From NCBI GenBank assembly GCA_035560235.1, contig DATMAG010000119.1, positions 1-32,089 of the forward strand: 32,089 nucleotides of DNA. Reading direction: 5' to 3'. This document shows positions 10,399-17,755 of the stretch, piece after piece. The notes under the pieces are model-generated. The model did not search any database. It had not been told where the DNA came from and saw only the letters and a program-made list of their open reading frames with translations. The first letter of the stretch is position 1; every line of letters begins with the position of its first letter. Source of the stretch: DASRDU01 sp035560235. GTDB lineage: Bacteria; Acidobacteriota; Blastocatellia; RBC074. The position numbers and the translations under genes are program-made.

Positions 10399-11337
10399 AT
10401 GGATCATCAGGCAGTGAAACGTGAAGCCCAAAGGGCGCAAAGCAATCGAGAAGAGCTGGTGGAGCGAATTGCGAGAGCCTTGCCCGAAGATGGCACGCTG
10501 GATGTCTTCACCAGCCTTCGCCTTGCACGTTCCTCCAAACCGACGGAGCCGATTCATTCGCTGTATCAGCCGTCCTTTTGCGTGGTCGCCCAGGGCCGCA
10601 AGCAGGCGCTTTTGGGCAACGAAGTATTTCGCTACGATCCGGGACATTACCTGGTCTACACGGTTGATCTGCCGCTCACTTTTCGGGTCGAAGAAGCGTC
10701 CAGAGAGAGACCGTATCTAGGTTTGAGGCTGAACCTGGATGCGGCGCTCGTGGCTTCGGTCATGATGGAGTCCGGCATTGAGCCGAAAAAGGGCGACGCG
10801 AGCCTGAAGGCGATGGATGTCAGCCCGCTGGACGCGAATCTGTTGGACGCCGTGGTCAGGTTAGTTCGGCTGCTCGACACACCGGCTGAAAGCAGGGTGC
10901 TCGCGCCGCTGATCGTGAGAGAGATCGTGTTTCGGCTTCTGGCAGGCGGGCAAAGCGCGCGGCTCAGCCATCTGCTGACTGTGGGAAGAGACACGCAGCG
11001 CATTTCGCAAGCCATCGGGTATCTGCGCCAGCACTTCCATCAGCCGCTGAAAATGGAGGACATCGCGCACGAATTTGGCATGAGCGTTTCCAGCTTCCAT
11101 CATCATTTCAAGTCCGTCACCGCGATGACTCCGTTGCAGTTTCAAAAACATCTCCGACTTCAGGAAGCGCGCCGTCTGATGCTCGGCGAAGACCTGGACG
11201 CCGCGAGCGCCGGGTTCCGCGTGGGGTACGAAGACCCCGCGTACTTCAGCCGCGACTACAAAAAGCTGTTCGGTGCTCCGCCACAACGTGACATTGCCCG
11301 GCTGCGCAGCTACCTCGAATCTTCCCTCACACTCTGA
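10399..11337 (+). CDS. AraC-family transcriptional regulator with AraC_N domain
   Basis: A 312-residue regulator. Residues ~30-190 are the AraC-type N-terminal domain (IHSLYQPSFCVVAQGRKQAL and YDPGHYLVYTVDLPLTFRVE), which is a ligand or redox sensing domain. Residues ~205-305 hold the paired helix-turn-helix DNA-binding domain (QPLKMEDIAHEFGMSVSSFH, then SAGFRVGYEDPAYFSRDYKK). Regulators with this domain pair commonly activate a neighbouring divergent aldo/keto reductase or alcohol dehydrogenase, which is the arrangement here. Control of the minus-strand operon (9255-10250 and beyond) is therefore likely but inferred. The effector is unknown; reactive aldehydes are a reasonable guess. Confidence 0.92.
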   Translation: MDHQAVKREAQRAQSNREELVERIARALPEDGTLDVFTSLRLARSSKPTEPIHSLYQPSFCVVAQGRKQALLGNEVFRYDPGHYLVYTVDLPLTFRVEEASRERPYLGLRLNLDAALVASVMMESGIEPKKGDASLKAMDVSPLDANLLDAVVRLVRLLDTPAESRVLAPLIVREIVFRLLAGGQSARLSHLLTVGRDTQRISQAIGYLRQHFHQPLKMEDIAHEFGMSVSSFHHHFKSVTAMTPLQFQKHLRLQEARRLMLGEDLDAASAGFRVGYEDPAYFSRDYKKLFGAPPQRDIARLRSYLESSLTL

Positions 11338-11366
11338 ATCAGAGCACAACAAGCCTGGAACAGTTG

Positions 11367-11575
11367 CCACGACCTCGCGTCGTGGAGTCTCACGCAGGCC
11401 GCTAGCCGAAGCGCCGATCTTTCCTGGGATGCCACGAGCCTGTCTCGTGGAGCTTCACGCAGGGTGTTACCGTAGCGATCAGCGTGAGGCTCCACGAGAC
11501 AAGCTCGTGGCCTCTGGCATTCAGCCTTGCGTCAGAGTAGCGATCAGCGTGAAGCTCCACGAGACAGGCTCGTGG
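11367..11575. repeat. Palindromic REP-like repeat cluster 2 (four units)
   Basis: Palindromes of the same family as cluster 1 at 11367-11385 (CCACGAC form), 11432-11450, 11492-11510 and 11557-11575. The first two face right and the last two face left. Bases 11423-11525 are an inverted copy of 6550-6653, including the linker text (GCTGAATGCC and TAACACCCTGCGTGA on the opposite strand), with one short divergent patch of 5-6 bases. The cluster lies in the 276-bp gap between the AraC-type regulator and a convergent minus-strand hypothetical gene, where it could also act as a bidirectional transcript end. Confidence 0.85.
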
Positions 11576-11613
11576 TCTCGCGGGCCAGTCTCCCAATGCC
11601 TGCGTGGTTCGAT

Positions 11614-11970
11614 TTAGCGGACGGCTTCCAGGAAACGGTAGTCGTGCATCCAGCCATCACCCTGCTGATCGCTGAGGACAGCAATGCGTCCGGTAGTGCA
11701 GAAAGCCAGCTTGAAGATCTCCCACTGATCATCGCTGATCTCGCCCTGGCGGGAACTGACGCCGCCTTCTTCCCAGACGATCACGACTTCTCGCCCGCCC
11801 GCGATTTCAAAGCTTCCGATGCGGGTGATGCGGCCGTAGTGCCACACGAATTCAGCGCCTGCTTCCTTCGCCTGGGTCGCTCCAACAGCGTCCGCACTGG
11901 AACCTGCAACCCGGTGTACGCGAGACTTTTCAGTCCTCAGTTTCTCAGTCTTCACCTTTTTAGCCTTCAT
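11614..11970 (-). CDS. Hypothetical protein
   Basis: A 118-residue protein with ribosome site GGGAGG 9 nt before the ATG. The first ~15 residues are Lys/Arg-rich (MKAKKVKTEKLRTEKSR), with no signal peptide or membrane segment. Residues ~40-118 look like a compact alpha/beta domain with alternating hydrophobic strands (EFVWHYGRITRIGSFEIAGG, REVVIVWEEGG) and a Trp-rich C-terminus. I do not recognise the family. It could be a small nucleic-acid- or metabolite-binding protein, but nothing in the sequence decides this. It is separated from the hsp20 operon by 240 bp, and the second REP cluster lies immediately downstream. Confidence 0.6.
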   Translation of the reverse strand: MKAKKVKTEKLRTEKSRVHRVAGSSADAVGATQAKEAGAEFVWHYGRITRIGSFEIAGGREVVIVWEEGGVSSRQGEISDDQWEIFKLAFCTTGRIAVLSDQQGDGWMHDYRFLEAVR

Positions 11971-12141
11971 TGGCGAGTTCCTCCCAAATGTATGTTTTCA
12001 TTTTTTCACGTGATGCTCCTGCCATTCTCCTGACGACTCTATCAGGAAACAGCGCTGGCTCCCAGGGCCCGGAAGAAAACTGAGAATCAGACCGGCTGTG
12101 GATTGGGTGAGGGGATCAGGGATTACTGCTGCCTGAGGATT

Positions 12142-12175
12142 CCTGTTTGCGGACGTAAGCGCGTCCGCAAACAGG
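12142..12175 (-). terminator. Long perfect stem-loop downstream of hsp20 (terminator-like)
   Basis: CCTGTTTGCGGACG (12142-12155) and CGTCCGCAAACAGG (12162-12175) form a perfect 14-bp stem with a 6-nt loop. It begins 35 bp past the stop of the hsp20 gene that ends at 12211. There is no T-tract on the minus strand, so it is either a U-less terminator or a 3'-end stabiliser of the hsp20-grpE-hsp20 message. No other gene was seen between 11971 and 12210. Confidence 0.6.
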
Positions 12176-12210
12176 AGCTGATTGTTCGCTGCGGCAGGCG
12201 AATCGCTGAA

Positions 12211-12849
12211 TTACTTCTTATTCGATCCGCCGGCTGTCTGCGACTGTTCTGTCTGACCGCTGCCCGTTTCGATCGGAATGCTGCGGCGACGGCGCTGCGA
12301 TTCGGGAACCGGCACCGAGACTTCAAGGATGCCGTTCTCGAACTGCGCCCGCGTCTGATCGGCATTTGCGCCTTCGGGCAGCGGGATGAGCCGGTAGAAC
12401 TGGCCGTAGCTGCGCTCGGAGCGATAGAAGCCTTCGCCCTTCTCCTCGTGTTCGCGCTTCCGCTCGCCCTGAATGATCAGCCCTTCGTCGGTCATCTCGA
12501 CCTTCACATCGTCCCTGCTCAGGCCAGGCAGTTCAGCACGCACGATGAGGTTGTTGTCGCGCTCGAAGACCTCCACGGCGGGCGACCAGAGGGCAGTTTC
12601 GCCAAAACGAGTGCCGCGCGCGAGGCCCCAGTCCTCGAAGGCGCGATCCATCTCTTCCGTGAAGCGCCGCATCAGCTCGAACGGGCTGGCAGTAAAGAAG
12701 TCACGCGGGCTGAGCGAAAAGAGCGACGGGAAATATGAACCGCGCCGCTGCAGCCCGACACCGCTCTGACCACTCTGCCCGCTCGTCTGAATCGCGGTTG
12801 ATGGTGTGTTCTGCTGCTGATTCTGTTTCTCAACTTTCACTTCTGCCAT
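12211..12849 (-). CDS. Small heat-shock protein, Hsp20/alpha-crystallin family
   Basis: A 212-residue protein, longer than the usual ~150, because of an N-terminal Gln/Ser-rich extension of about 45 residues before the FSLSPRDFF segment. The alpha-crystallin domain spans ~110-200: WSPAVEVFERDNNLIVRAEL, then GLIIQGERKREH, GFYRSERSYGQFYRLIPLP and FENGILEVSVP. A C-terminal RSIPI provides the I-x-I anchor for oligomer assembly. The role is an ATP-independent holdase for unfolding proteins in the cytoplasm. It is the last gene of the minus-strand operon, 43 bp after grpE, with AAAGGAGGT before its ATG. The low-complexity N- and C-terminal tails may tune oligomer size. Confidence 0.95.
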   Translation of the reverse strand: MAEVKVEKQNQQQNTPSTAIQTSGQSGQSGVGLQRRGSYFPSLFSLSPRDFFTASPFELMRRFTEEMDRAFEDWGLARGTRFGETALWSPAVEVFERDNNLIVRAELPGLSRDDVKVEMTDEGLIIQGERKREHEEKGEGFYRSERSYGQFYRLIPLPEGANADQTRAQFENGILEVSVPVPESQRRRRSIPIETGSGQTEQSQTAGGSNKK

Positions 12850-12892
12850 CTGTCATGACCTCCTTTCATCAAAACTCTTGTCAGAAGATGTT

Positions 12893-13396
12893 TCATTGCG
12901 CGACGCGCACCTGTGCCGGGCGCAACAGTTCCGTGCCCCAGCAATAGCCGCGCCGGACTTCATCAAGAATGGTGCCCGACTCGGCTCCGGCCTGCTCGAC
13001 GAAGCTGAGCACTTCGTGGCGCGCCGGATCGAAGCGCTGCCCGAGGCTCTCAAAAGCCAGGATGCCTTCCGCCGCGAGCAGCGAGGAGAGCCGCCGATAA
13101 ACGTCGCGCAGCCCCTCGCTCCCGCGAGGCGAGCCGCAGCCGTCTTCAGCGAGCGCGCGCTCGAACTCGTCCATCACACCGAGCAGCGCCAGCAGCAGCT
13201 CGCGCTTGCCTGCCTGCGCCGCCTGCGCGCGTTCGCGTTCAGCGCGCCGGTGCCAGTTGTCGAAGTCGGCCAGGTTGCGGATGTGCATTTCGTGTTCGTG
13301 CCGCAGTTCCTCCTGCAGGCGCGCGTTCTCTTCCTTCAGGCGCGCCACTTCGCCTGCCAGCGCCGCGCTGCTGCAATCCGGCTTCGTTTCAATCAT
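12893..13396 (-). CDS. grpE: GrpE-type nucleotide exchange factor
   Basis: A 167-residue protein. Residues ~14-60 are a coiled coil (EVARLKEENARLQEELRHEH) followed by the conserved ADFDNWHRRAERER. The C-terminal beta-wing ends with RFDPARHEVLSFVEQ and RGYCWGTELLRPAQVRVAQ, the GrpE signature region. GrpE releases ADP from DnaK. No dnaK or dnaJ is visible in this window, so this copy is encoded away from them, between two small heat-shock genes. The family's usual second-half sequence is conserved but the protein is on the short side. Start ATG has GGGAGG 6 nt upstream. A second, canonical grpE elsewhere in the genome would make this a specialised paralogue; that cannot be judged here. Confidence 0.92.
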   Translation of the reverse strand: MIETKPDCSSAALAGEVARLKEENARLQEELRHEHEMHIRNLADFDNWHRRAERERAQAAQAGKRELLLALLGVMDEFERALAEDGCGSPRGSEGLRDVYRRLSSLLAAEGILAFESLGQRFDPARHEVLSFVEQAGAESGTILDEVRRGYCWGTELLRPAQVRVAQ

Positions 13397-13511
13397 GGCT
13401 GACCTCCCTGCCGCGCTTCCTCAATCCGCCGTCAGGCTGGCCGACGTTTTTCTGAGGCAACAGGCGCGGGCCCTGAGTGGCAATCCGCGCCTTCAGACGT
13501 GACCCGCCCGC

Positions 13512-13967
13512 TTATTTGACTTTGACTTCAATTGCGCGAGGCTGAGTTTCGGGACGCTTCGGCAGCGTCAGTCGCAACAGACCGTTCTCGAACACGGCGT
13601 TGATCAGGTTCGGGTCAATCGTGCTCGGGAGCGTAAAGCTGCGCTGGAAGCTGCCGTAGTTGCGTTCGACGCGGTGATAGCCCTCGCGCCGGTCATCGTG
13701 CTCCAGCCGCCGTTCACCGCTCACGGTCAGCAGGTTGTTTTCAAGATGCACCCTGATATCCTGCTGATTCACGCCCGGAATCTCAAAGGTCATCTCGATT
13801 GCCTCCGGCGCTTCATAAATGTCCACTGCCGGTGACCACGCGCCCGAGGCAATGTTCTCATCGGCATAGCCGGAGAAGGTATTGCGAAAGAGCTGATTCA
13901 TGCGATCCTGAATGCCCATCAGTTCCTGAAACGGATCGACCCGCTTCATCGCAGTTCCGAGTGCCAT
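13512..13967 (-). CDS. Small heat-shock protein, Hsp20/alpha-crystallin family
   Basis: A 151-residue protein of typical length. A short N-terminal arm with FQELMGIQDRMNQLFRNTF precedes the alpha-crystallin domain at ~45-140: WSPAVDIYEAPEAIEMTFEI, then NNLLTVSGERRLEH, GYHRVERNYGSFQRSFTLP and FENGLLRLTLPK. The C-terminal AIEVKVK gives an I-x-V anchor. It is the first gene of the hsp20-grpE-hsp20 operon, with AAAGGAGGTAAACGTT before the ATG. It faces away from groES across 395 bp. Divergent in sequence from the 212-aa paralogue, so the two are probably not a recent duplication. Confidence 0.95.
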   Translation of the reverse strand: MALGTAMKRVDPFQELMGIQDRMNQLFRNTFSGYADENIASGAWSPAVDIYEAPEAIEMTFEIPGVNQQDIRVHLENNLLTVSGERRLEHDDRREGYHRVERNYGSFQRSFTLPSTIDPNLINAVFENGLLRLTLPKRPETQPRAIEVKVK

Positions 13968-14362
13968 AACGTTTACCTCCTTTGCTGGTTATTCCGCAGC
14001 CCGACACAGGGTCGGGCCAGGCCATCCACGCTGCCGTTTTACAAGCCTTGTGCCACAGCCGGGCACGCAAGAGAGCAAGGGAAACATCGGCACATTCTGC
14101 GTCACGCGGTCTGGAAAGACTGTTCAGCAGAGTTCCTGAGATGTGGCAGGTTTGCGCAGGCTCCCGGTTCCAGAATGCCACACCCTGCCCTCTCGCCTTG
14201 TCACCAAAGGCGCGGGAATCGGGCAGGTTGCCGCCCGCCGGTGATGCGGCACGGCGCTCGCCATTTCACCGGCTGAAAATATTCGTCTGACCTGCTCAGA
14301 CTGCTGCGCCCTCGCTTTGAGGCGCACTGAACAATCTTCACATCAACAAGGAGGTAGCAGTT
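13968..14362. promoter_or_regulatory. Divergent intergenic region between hsp20 operon and groES-groEL
   Basis: This 395-bp gene-free stretch must carry the promoters for both heat-shock operons. I found no CIRCE repeat (TTAGCACTC with its inverted partner) and no clear sigma-32-type pair. A short hairpin GCCCGAC-ACAGG-GTCGGGC lies at 13999-14017, in the leader of the hsp20 operon. AAGGAGGT just before 14363 is the groES ribosome site. The region also contains many short inverted words but nothing else I can name. Confidence 0.5.
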
Positions 14363-14683
14363 ATGCTCAAGCTGAGGCCGTTGCATGATCGCGTGGTCAT
14401 CCGGCGCATCGAGGAACAGGAACAGATGATCGGCGGCCTGTACATCCCTGACACGGCGAAGGAGAAGCCGCAGCAGGGCGAAATCATTGCCGTCGGCGAT
14501 GGCCGCATTCTGGAGAACGGCGAGCGCGTCCCGCTCGATCTGAAGGTCGGCGACCGCGTGCTGTTCGGCAGGTACGCTGGCAATGAAATCAAACTCGAAG
14601 ACGAGGAACTGCTGATTATGCGCGAGAGCGACATACTCGGCGTGGTCGAGGGCGCGGCGAAGTCCGCTTCAGCCCGCAAGTGA
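14363..14683 (+). CDS. groES: Co-chaperonin GroES
   Basis: A 106-residue protein covering the whole GroES fold. It starts LRPLHDRVVIRRIEEQEQMI, has the mobile loop segment GGLYIPDTAKEKPQQGEIIA, and continues GDRVLFGRYAGNEIK and LLIMRESDILGVVEG. It caps the GroEL ring during ATP-driven folding. AAGGAGGTAGCAGTT precedes the ATG. groEL starts 21 bp after its stop, the standard groESL operon. A ~9-residue Ala/Ser/Lys tail follows the usual end of the domain. Confidence 0.97.
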   Translation: MLKLRPLHDRVVIRRIEEQEQMIGGLYIPDTAKEKPQQGEIIAVGDGRILENGERVPLDLKVGDRVLFGRYAGNEIKLEDEELLIMRESDILGVVEGAAKSASARK

Positions 14684-14704
14684 AGCTGAAGGAGGTGAAC
14701 ACAG

Positions 14705-16321
14705 ATGGCCAAACAAGTGATTCTCGGCGAACAGTCGCGCCAATCCATTCTGGCAGGCGTCAACACGCTGGCCGACGCTGTCAAGGTGACGCTCGGTCCC
14801 AAAGGGCGCAATGTCGTCATTGACAAGAAATTCGGCTCACCCACAATCACCAAGGACGGCGTGACCGTCGCCAAAGAGATTGAGTTGCAGGACAAACTCG
14901 AAAACACCGGCGCGCAGATGGTGCGCGAGGTCGCCTCGAAGACTTCGGACGTGGCCGGCGACGGCACGACGACCGCGACCGTCTTTGCGCAGGCGATCTT
15001 CCGCGAAGGGCTGCGCCTCGTCGCGGCGGGCGCGAACCCGATGGCCCTCAAACGCGGCATTGACAGGGCGACGGCAGCCGCCGTTGAGGAACTCCGGAAT
15101 ATCGCCAGGCCGGTCAAGGGCGACGCCATCGCGCAGGTTGGCACGATCTCGGCCAACGGCGACCGCACCATCGGCGACCTGATCGCCGAGGCAATGAGCA
15201 AGGTCGGCAAGGACGGCGTCATCACTGTCGAAGAGTCAAAAACCATGCACACCGAACTCGAAGTGGTCGAGGGGATGCAGTTCGACCGCGGCTACCTCTC
15301 GCCCTACTTCGTGACCGACCCGGAGCGGATGGAGTGCGTGCTTGAGGACTGCTACGTGCTCGCGCACGAAAAGAAGATCAGCGTGATGAAAGACCTGCTT
15401 CCCTTGCTCGAACAGGTGGCCAAACAGGGCAAGCCGCTGCTGATCGTGGCTGAAGACGTCGAAGGCGAAGCGCTCGCCACGCTCGTCGTCAACAAGCTGC
15501 GCGGCACGCTCCAGGTCTGCGCCGTCAAAGCTCCGGCTTTCGGTGACCGCCGCAAAGCGATGCTCGAAGACATCGCCATCCTGACCGGCGGTCGCGCAAT
15601 CACCGAAGACCTCGGCATGAAGCTGGAGAACCTGAGGCTGGAAGACCTGGGCCGCGCCAGGAAGGTCACCGTTGACAAGGACAACACGACGATCGTCGAA
15701 GGCGCCGGCAGGAAGGCTGAGATCCAGGGACGCGTGGCGACCATCCGCCGCCAGATTGAGGAGACAACTTCCGATTACGACCGCGAAAAATTGCAGGAGC
15801 GGCTCGCGAAGCTCGTCGGCGGCGTGGCTGTCATCAGGGTCGGCGCGGCGACCGAGACTGAACTCAAGGAGAAGAAAGCTCGCGTCGAAGATGCGATGCA
15901 CGCGACGAAGGCAGCGGTCGAGGAAGGCATTGTGCCGGGCGGCGGCGTGTCGTTCATTCGCGTCCAGAAGGCGATCAGCGCGCTCAGGTTCGATGACGAG
16001 GATGAACAGGCGGGCGCAAACATCATCAAGCGTGCGCTCGAAGAGCCGCTGCGGATGATTGCGCAGAACGCGGGCCACGAAGGCTCAATCGTCGTCGAGA
16101 AGGTGAAGGAGAACAGCAATCTCAGCTTCGGCTTCAACGCCGCAACCGAAGAGTATGAAGACCTCTTCAAGGCTGGCGTGATTGATCCACTCAAGGTCTC
16201 GCGCACGGCCCTGCAGAACGCCGCTTCGGTCGCGGGGCTGCTGCTGACGACTGAAGCCGTCGTCTCCGAACTGCCGGAGAAGAAGAAGGCGGCGGCGGCT
16301 CCGCCGGAGATGGATTACTGA
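14705..16321 (+). CDS. groEL: Chaperonin GroEL
   Basis: A 538-residue protein, full length. The ATP-binding and catalytic region is clear: VKVTLGPKGRNVVIDKKFGS at ~27-45 and GDGTTTATV at 85-93. The apical domain contains EGMQFDRGYLSPYFVT and LLIVAEDVEGEAL. The intermediate/equatorial return has EGIVPGGGVSFIR and a late VIDPLKVSRTALQNAASVAG. The C-terminus is KKKAAAAPPEMDY rather than the GGM-rich tail of canonical E. coli-type GroEL, a feature often seen in additional GroEL paralogues. Operon with groES. Read-through into the following outer-membrane-type gene is possible, since they are on the same strand with only 78 bp between them. Confidence 0.98.
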   Translation: MAKQVILGEQSRQSILAGVNTLADAVKVTLGPKGRNVVIDKKFGSPTITKDGVTVAKEIELQDKLENTGAQMVREVASKTSDVAGDGTTTATVFAQAIFREGLRLVAAGANPMALKRGIDRATAAAVEELRNIARPVKGDAIAQVGTISANGDRTIGDLIAEAMSKVGKDGVITVEESKTMHTELEVVEGMQFDRGYLSPYFVTDPERMECVLEDCYVLAHEKKISVMKDLLPLLEQVAKQGKPLLIVAEDVEGEALATLVVNKLRGTLQVCAVKAPAFGDRRKAMLEDIAILTGGRAITEDLGMKLENLRLEDLGRARKVTVDKDNTTIVEGAGRKAEIQGRVATIRRQIEETTSDYDREKLQERLAKLVGGVAVIRVGAATETELKEKKARVEDAMHATKAAVEEGIVPGGGVSFIRVQKAISALRFDDEDEQAGANIIKRALEEPLRMIAQNAGHEGSIVVEKVKENSNLSFGFNAATEEYEDLFKAGVIDPLKVSRTALQNAASVAGLLLTTEAVVSELPEKKKAAAAPPEMDY

Positions 16322-16334
16322 AGCTGAAACCTGC

Positions 16335-16374
16335 GCGCGGTTGAAGCGGGCGAAGCCGTCCGTTTCAACCGCGC
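16335..16374 (+). terminator. Stem-loop between groEL and the following gene
   Basis: GCGCGGTTGAA (16335-16345) pairs perfectly with TTCAACCGCGC (16364-16374) across an 18-nt loop. There is no T-run after it. It could attenuate read-through, protect the groESL 3' end, or both. AAGGAGGAAC follows as ribosome site for the gene at 16400. Confidence 0.5.
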
Positions 16375-16399
16375 CAAGATCAATTCAAGGAGGAACAAA

Positions 16400-17128
16400 A
16401 TGATGACCAATGTTGTGACTCGTTTCATCAGTCGCGGCGCGGCCATCGTTGCGCTCCTGCTTTTCGCTGCGAGCGCATTCGAGGCTCGCGCGCAACAGAC
16501 TCTGTTCAATGTTCCGACAGCTAACACGGCTGAACGGGGCAGAACTTTCGTCGAACTGACATCGTCGTTCCGCACGTGGGGGGCTGCAACCAGCAATGAT
16601 TACAGCGTGTTTACTCCGCGCGTGATCGTTGGTGTGGGCAAAGGCCTCGAACTCGGCGGCGGCGTGTTTGAAACCAGCGGCCAGAAGTTCGGCGACACGA
16701 CCACGCTCCAGCTCGCGGGCAAGTGGCGGTTTTTCAATAACGAGGAGACCGGCACTGCGCTGACCGTCAGCTCGCAGGTCAACGTGCCGCTGCGCGGGCA
16801 GCCGGAAAAAGGCTCTGTGCTGACCTTTGCGGGTTTGCATCAGACGATCAAGCCCATCGGTCTGCGCCTTTCGGGCGGTGTCTTCAACGGCACGCCGCGC
16901 GCGGTGAGCAGTGACAATTTCGTCGGCGGCTGGGCGTCGTTTGAGCAGCCCGTATTCAAGGGCCTGAGCGCGGTCGGCGACTGGATGTCGGGCAATCAGC
17001 GCTTCGGCGCGTTCACGCCCGGCATCAGTTACGCCAAAGGGCATCACTACCTGCGCGCGGGCTACCAGATTTTCAATCACGACAGCTCGCGCAACGGCGT
17101 GACGCTGCGTTACGGCTTCTGGTTCTAA
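16400..17128 (+). CDS. Predicted outer-membrane beta-barrel protein of unknown function
   Basis: A 242-residue protein. Residues 1-34 are a Sec signal (basic start, then GAAIVALLLFAASAF and an EARAQ cleavage region). The mature part consists of alternating polar/hydrophobic strands separated by short Gly/Asn-rich turns (for example GLELGGGVFETSG, TLQLAGKWRFF, GLRLSGGVF) and ends GVTLRYGFWF with a terminal Phe. That is the recognition signature for outer-membrane barrel insertion. I do not recognise a specific family. Position after groEL and before a DoxX gene, all on the plus strand with stem-loops between, suggests co-expression under stress, but that is inference. Confidence 0.75.
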   Translation: MMTNVVTRFISRGAAIVALLLFAASAFEARAQQTLFNVPTANTAERGRTFVELTSSFRTWGAATSNDYSVFTPRVIVGVGKGLELGGGVFETSGQKFGDTTTLQLAGKWRFFNNEETGTALTVSSQVNVPLRGQPEKGSVLTFAGLHQTIKPIGLRLSGGVFNGTPRAVSSDNFVGGWASFEQPVFKGLSAVGDWMSGNQRFGAFTPGISYAKGHHYLRAGYQIFNHDSSRNGVTLRYGFWF

Positions 17129-17138
17129 TGCGAAGCGT

Positions 17139-17174
17139 GCGGCGGCGCCTGCTGTGCCAGGAGCGCGCCGCCGC
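17139..17174 (+). other. GC-rich intercistronic stem-loop
   Basis: GCGGCGGCGC (17139-17148) pairs with GCGCCGCCGC (17165-17174), a 10-bp all-GC stem with a 16-nt loop. It sits between the outer-membrane-type gene and the DoxX gene. No T-tract follows, so a processing or stability element is as likely as a terminator. Confidence 0.5.
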
Positions 17175-17206
17175 GCGTCCTGAAATCCTGGAGGAGGTGA
17201 AAACCT

Positions 17207-17677
17207 ATGCTTGATCGAATCATGAATCGTTACGCTTCTTACGCGCCGCTGGCGCTGCGGATTGTGGTGGGCGTGGTATTCGCAATGCACGGCGCGCAGA
17301 AATTGTTCGGCGCATTCGGCGGCCCCGGCATTGACGGTACGGCGCAGTTCTTCGAACAAACCGGGATTGTCCCGGGCGTCTTCTGGGCCTGGGTCGTCGG
17401 ACTGGTCGAATTCTGCGGCGGCCTGGCGCTGCTGCTGGGCGCGTGTACGCGGTACGCGGCGTCGCTTCTGGCGATCATCATGCTGGTAGCGATCTTTGCC
17501 GTTCACCTGTCACACGGCTTTTTCCTGCCGCAGGGTTCTGAATATGCGCTGACCTTGTTCGGCGCGAATCTTACGCTGCTGTTCAGCGGCGCAGGCGAAC
17601 TGGCGCTCGATCCATTTCTTAAGCGGTGGTGGTCGGGCTGGCGTCACAGCAACGAGCCGCACAGCGCGACAGCCTGA
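17207..17677 (+). CDS. DoxX family integral membrane protein
   Basis: A 156-residue protein with four predicted membrane helices: APLALRIVVGVVFAMHGAQK, FWAWVVGLVEFCGGLALLLG, YAASLLAIIMLVAIFAVHLS and YALTLFGANLTLLFSGAGEL. The MHGAQKLFGAFGGPG segment after helix 1 is the DoxX family hallmark. DoxX proteins are inner-membrane proteins linked to thiol or quinone redox and to oxidative-stress complexes in some bacteria, but most are uncharacterised. GGAGGAGGTGAAAACCT provides a strong ribosome site. Downstream, a 78-bp gap with a hairpin leads to the glycosyltransferase gene. Confidence 0.92.
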   Translation: MLDRIMNRYASYAPLALRIVVGVVFAMHGAQKLFGAFGGPGIDGTAQFFEQTGIVPGVFWAWVVGLVEFCGGLALLLGACTRYAASLLAIIMLVAIFAVHLSHGFFLPQGSEYALTLFGANLTLLFSGAGELALDPFLKRWWSGWRHSNEPHSATA

Positions 17678-17704
17678 AGTGGAGCCGGTAAAGCAGGTGA
17701 GACT

Positions 17705-17728
17705 GCTGGCGAAGGCAGATCCGCCAGC
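17705..17728 (+). other. Intercistronic stem-loop before the glycosyltransferase fusion
   Basis: GCTGGCG (17705-17711) pairs with CGCCAGC (17722-17728) over a 10-nt loop. It is the third hairpin in successive gaps of this plus-strand run. Confidence 0.4.
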
Positions 17729-17755
17729 GGCCTGGCAGCGCCTGGAGACAAGTTT

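Noticed and set aside
13968..14362. CIRCE or sigma-32 promoter upstream of groES
   Set aside because: I searched for TTAGCACTC with its inverted partner and for a CTTGAA/CCCAT pair and found no convincing match.
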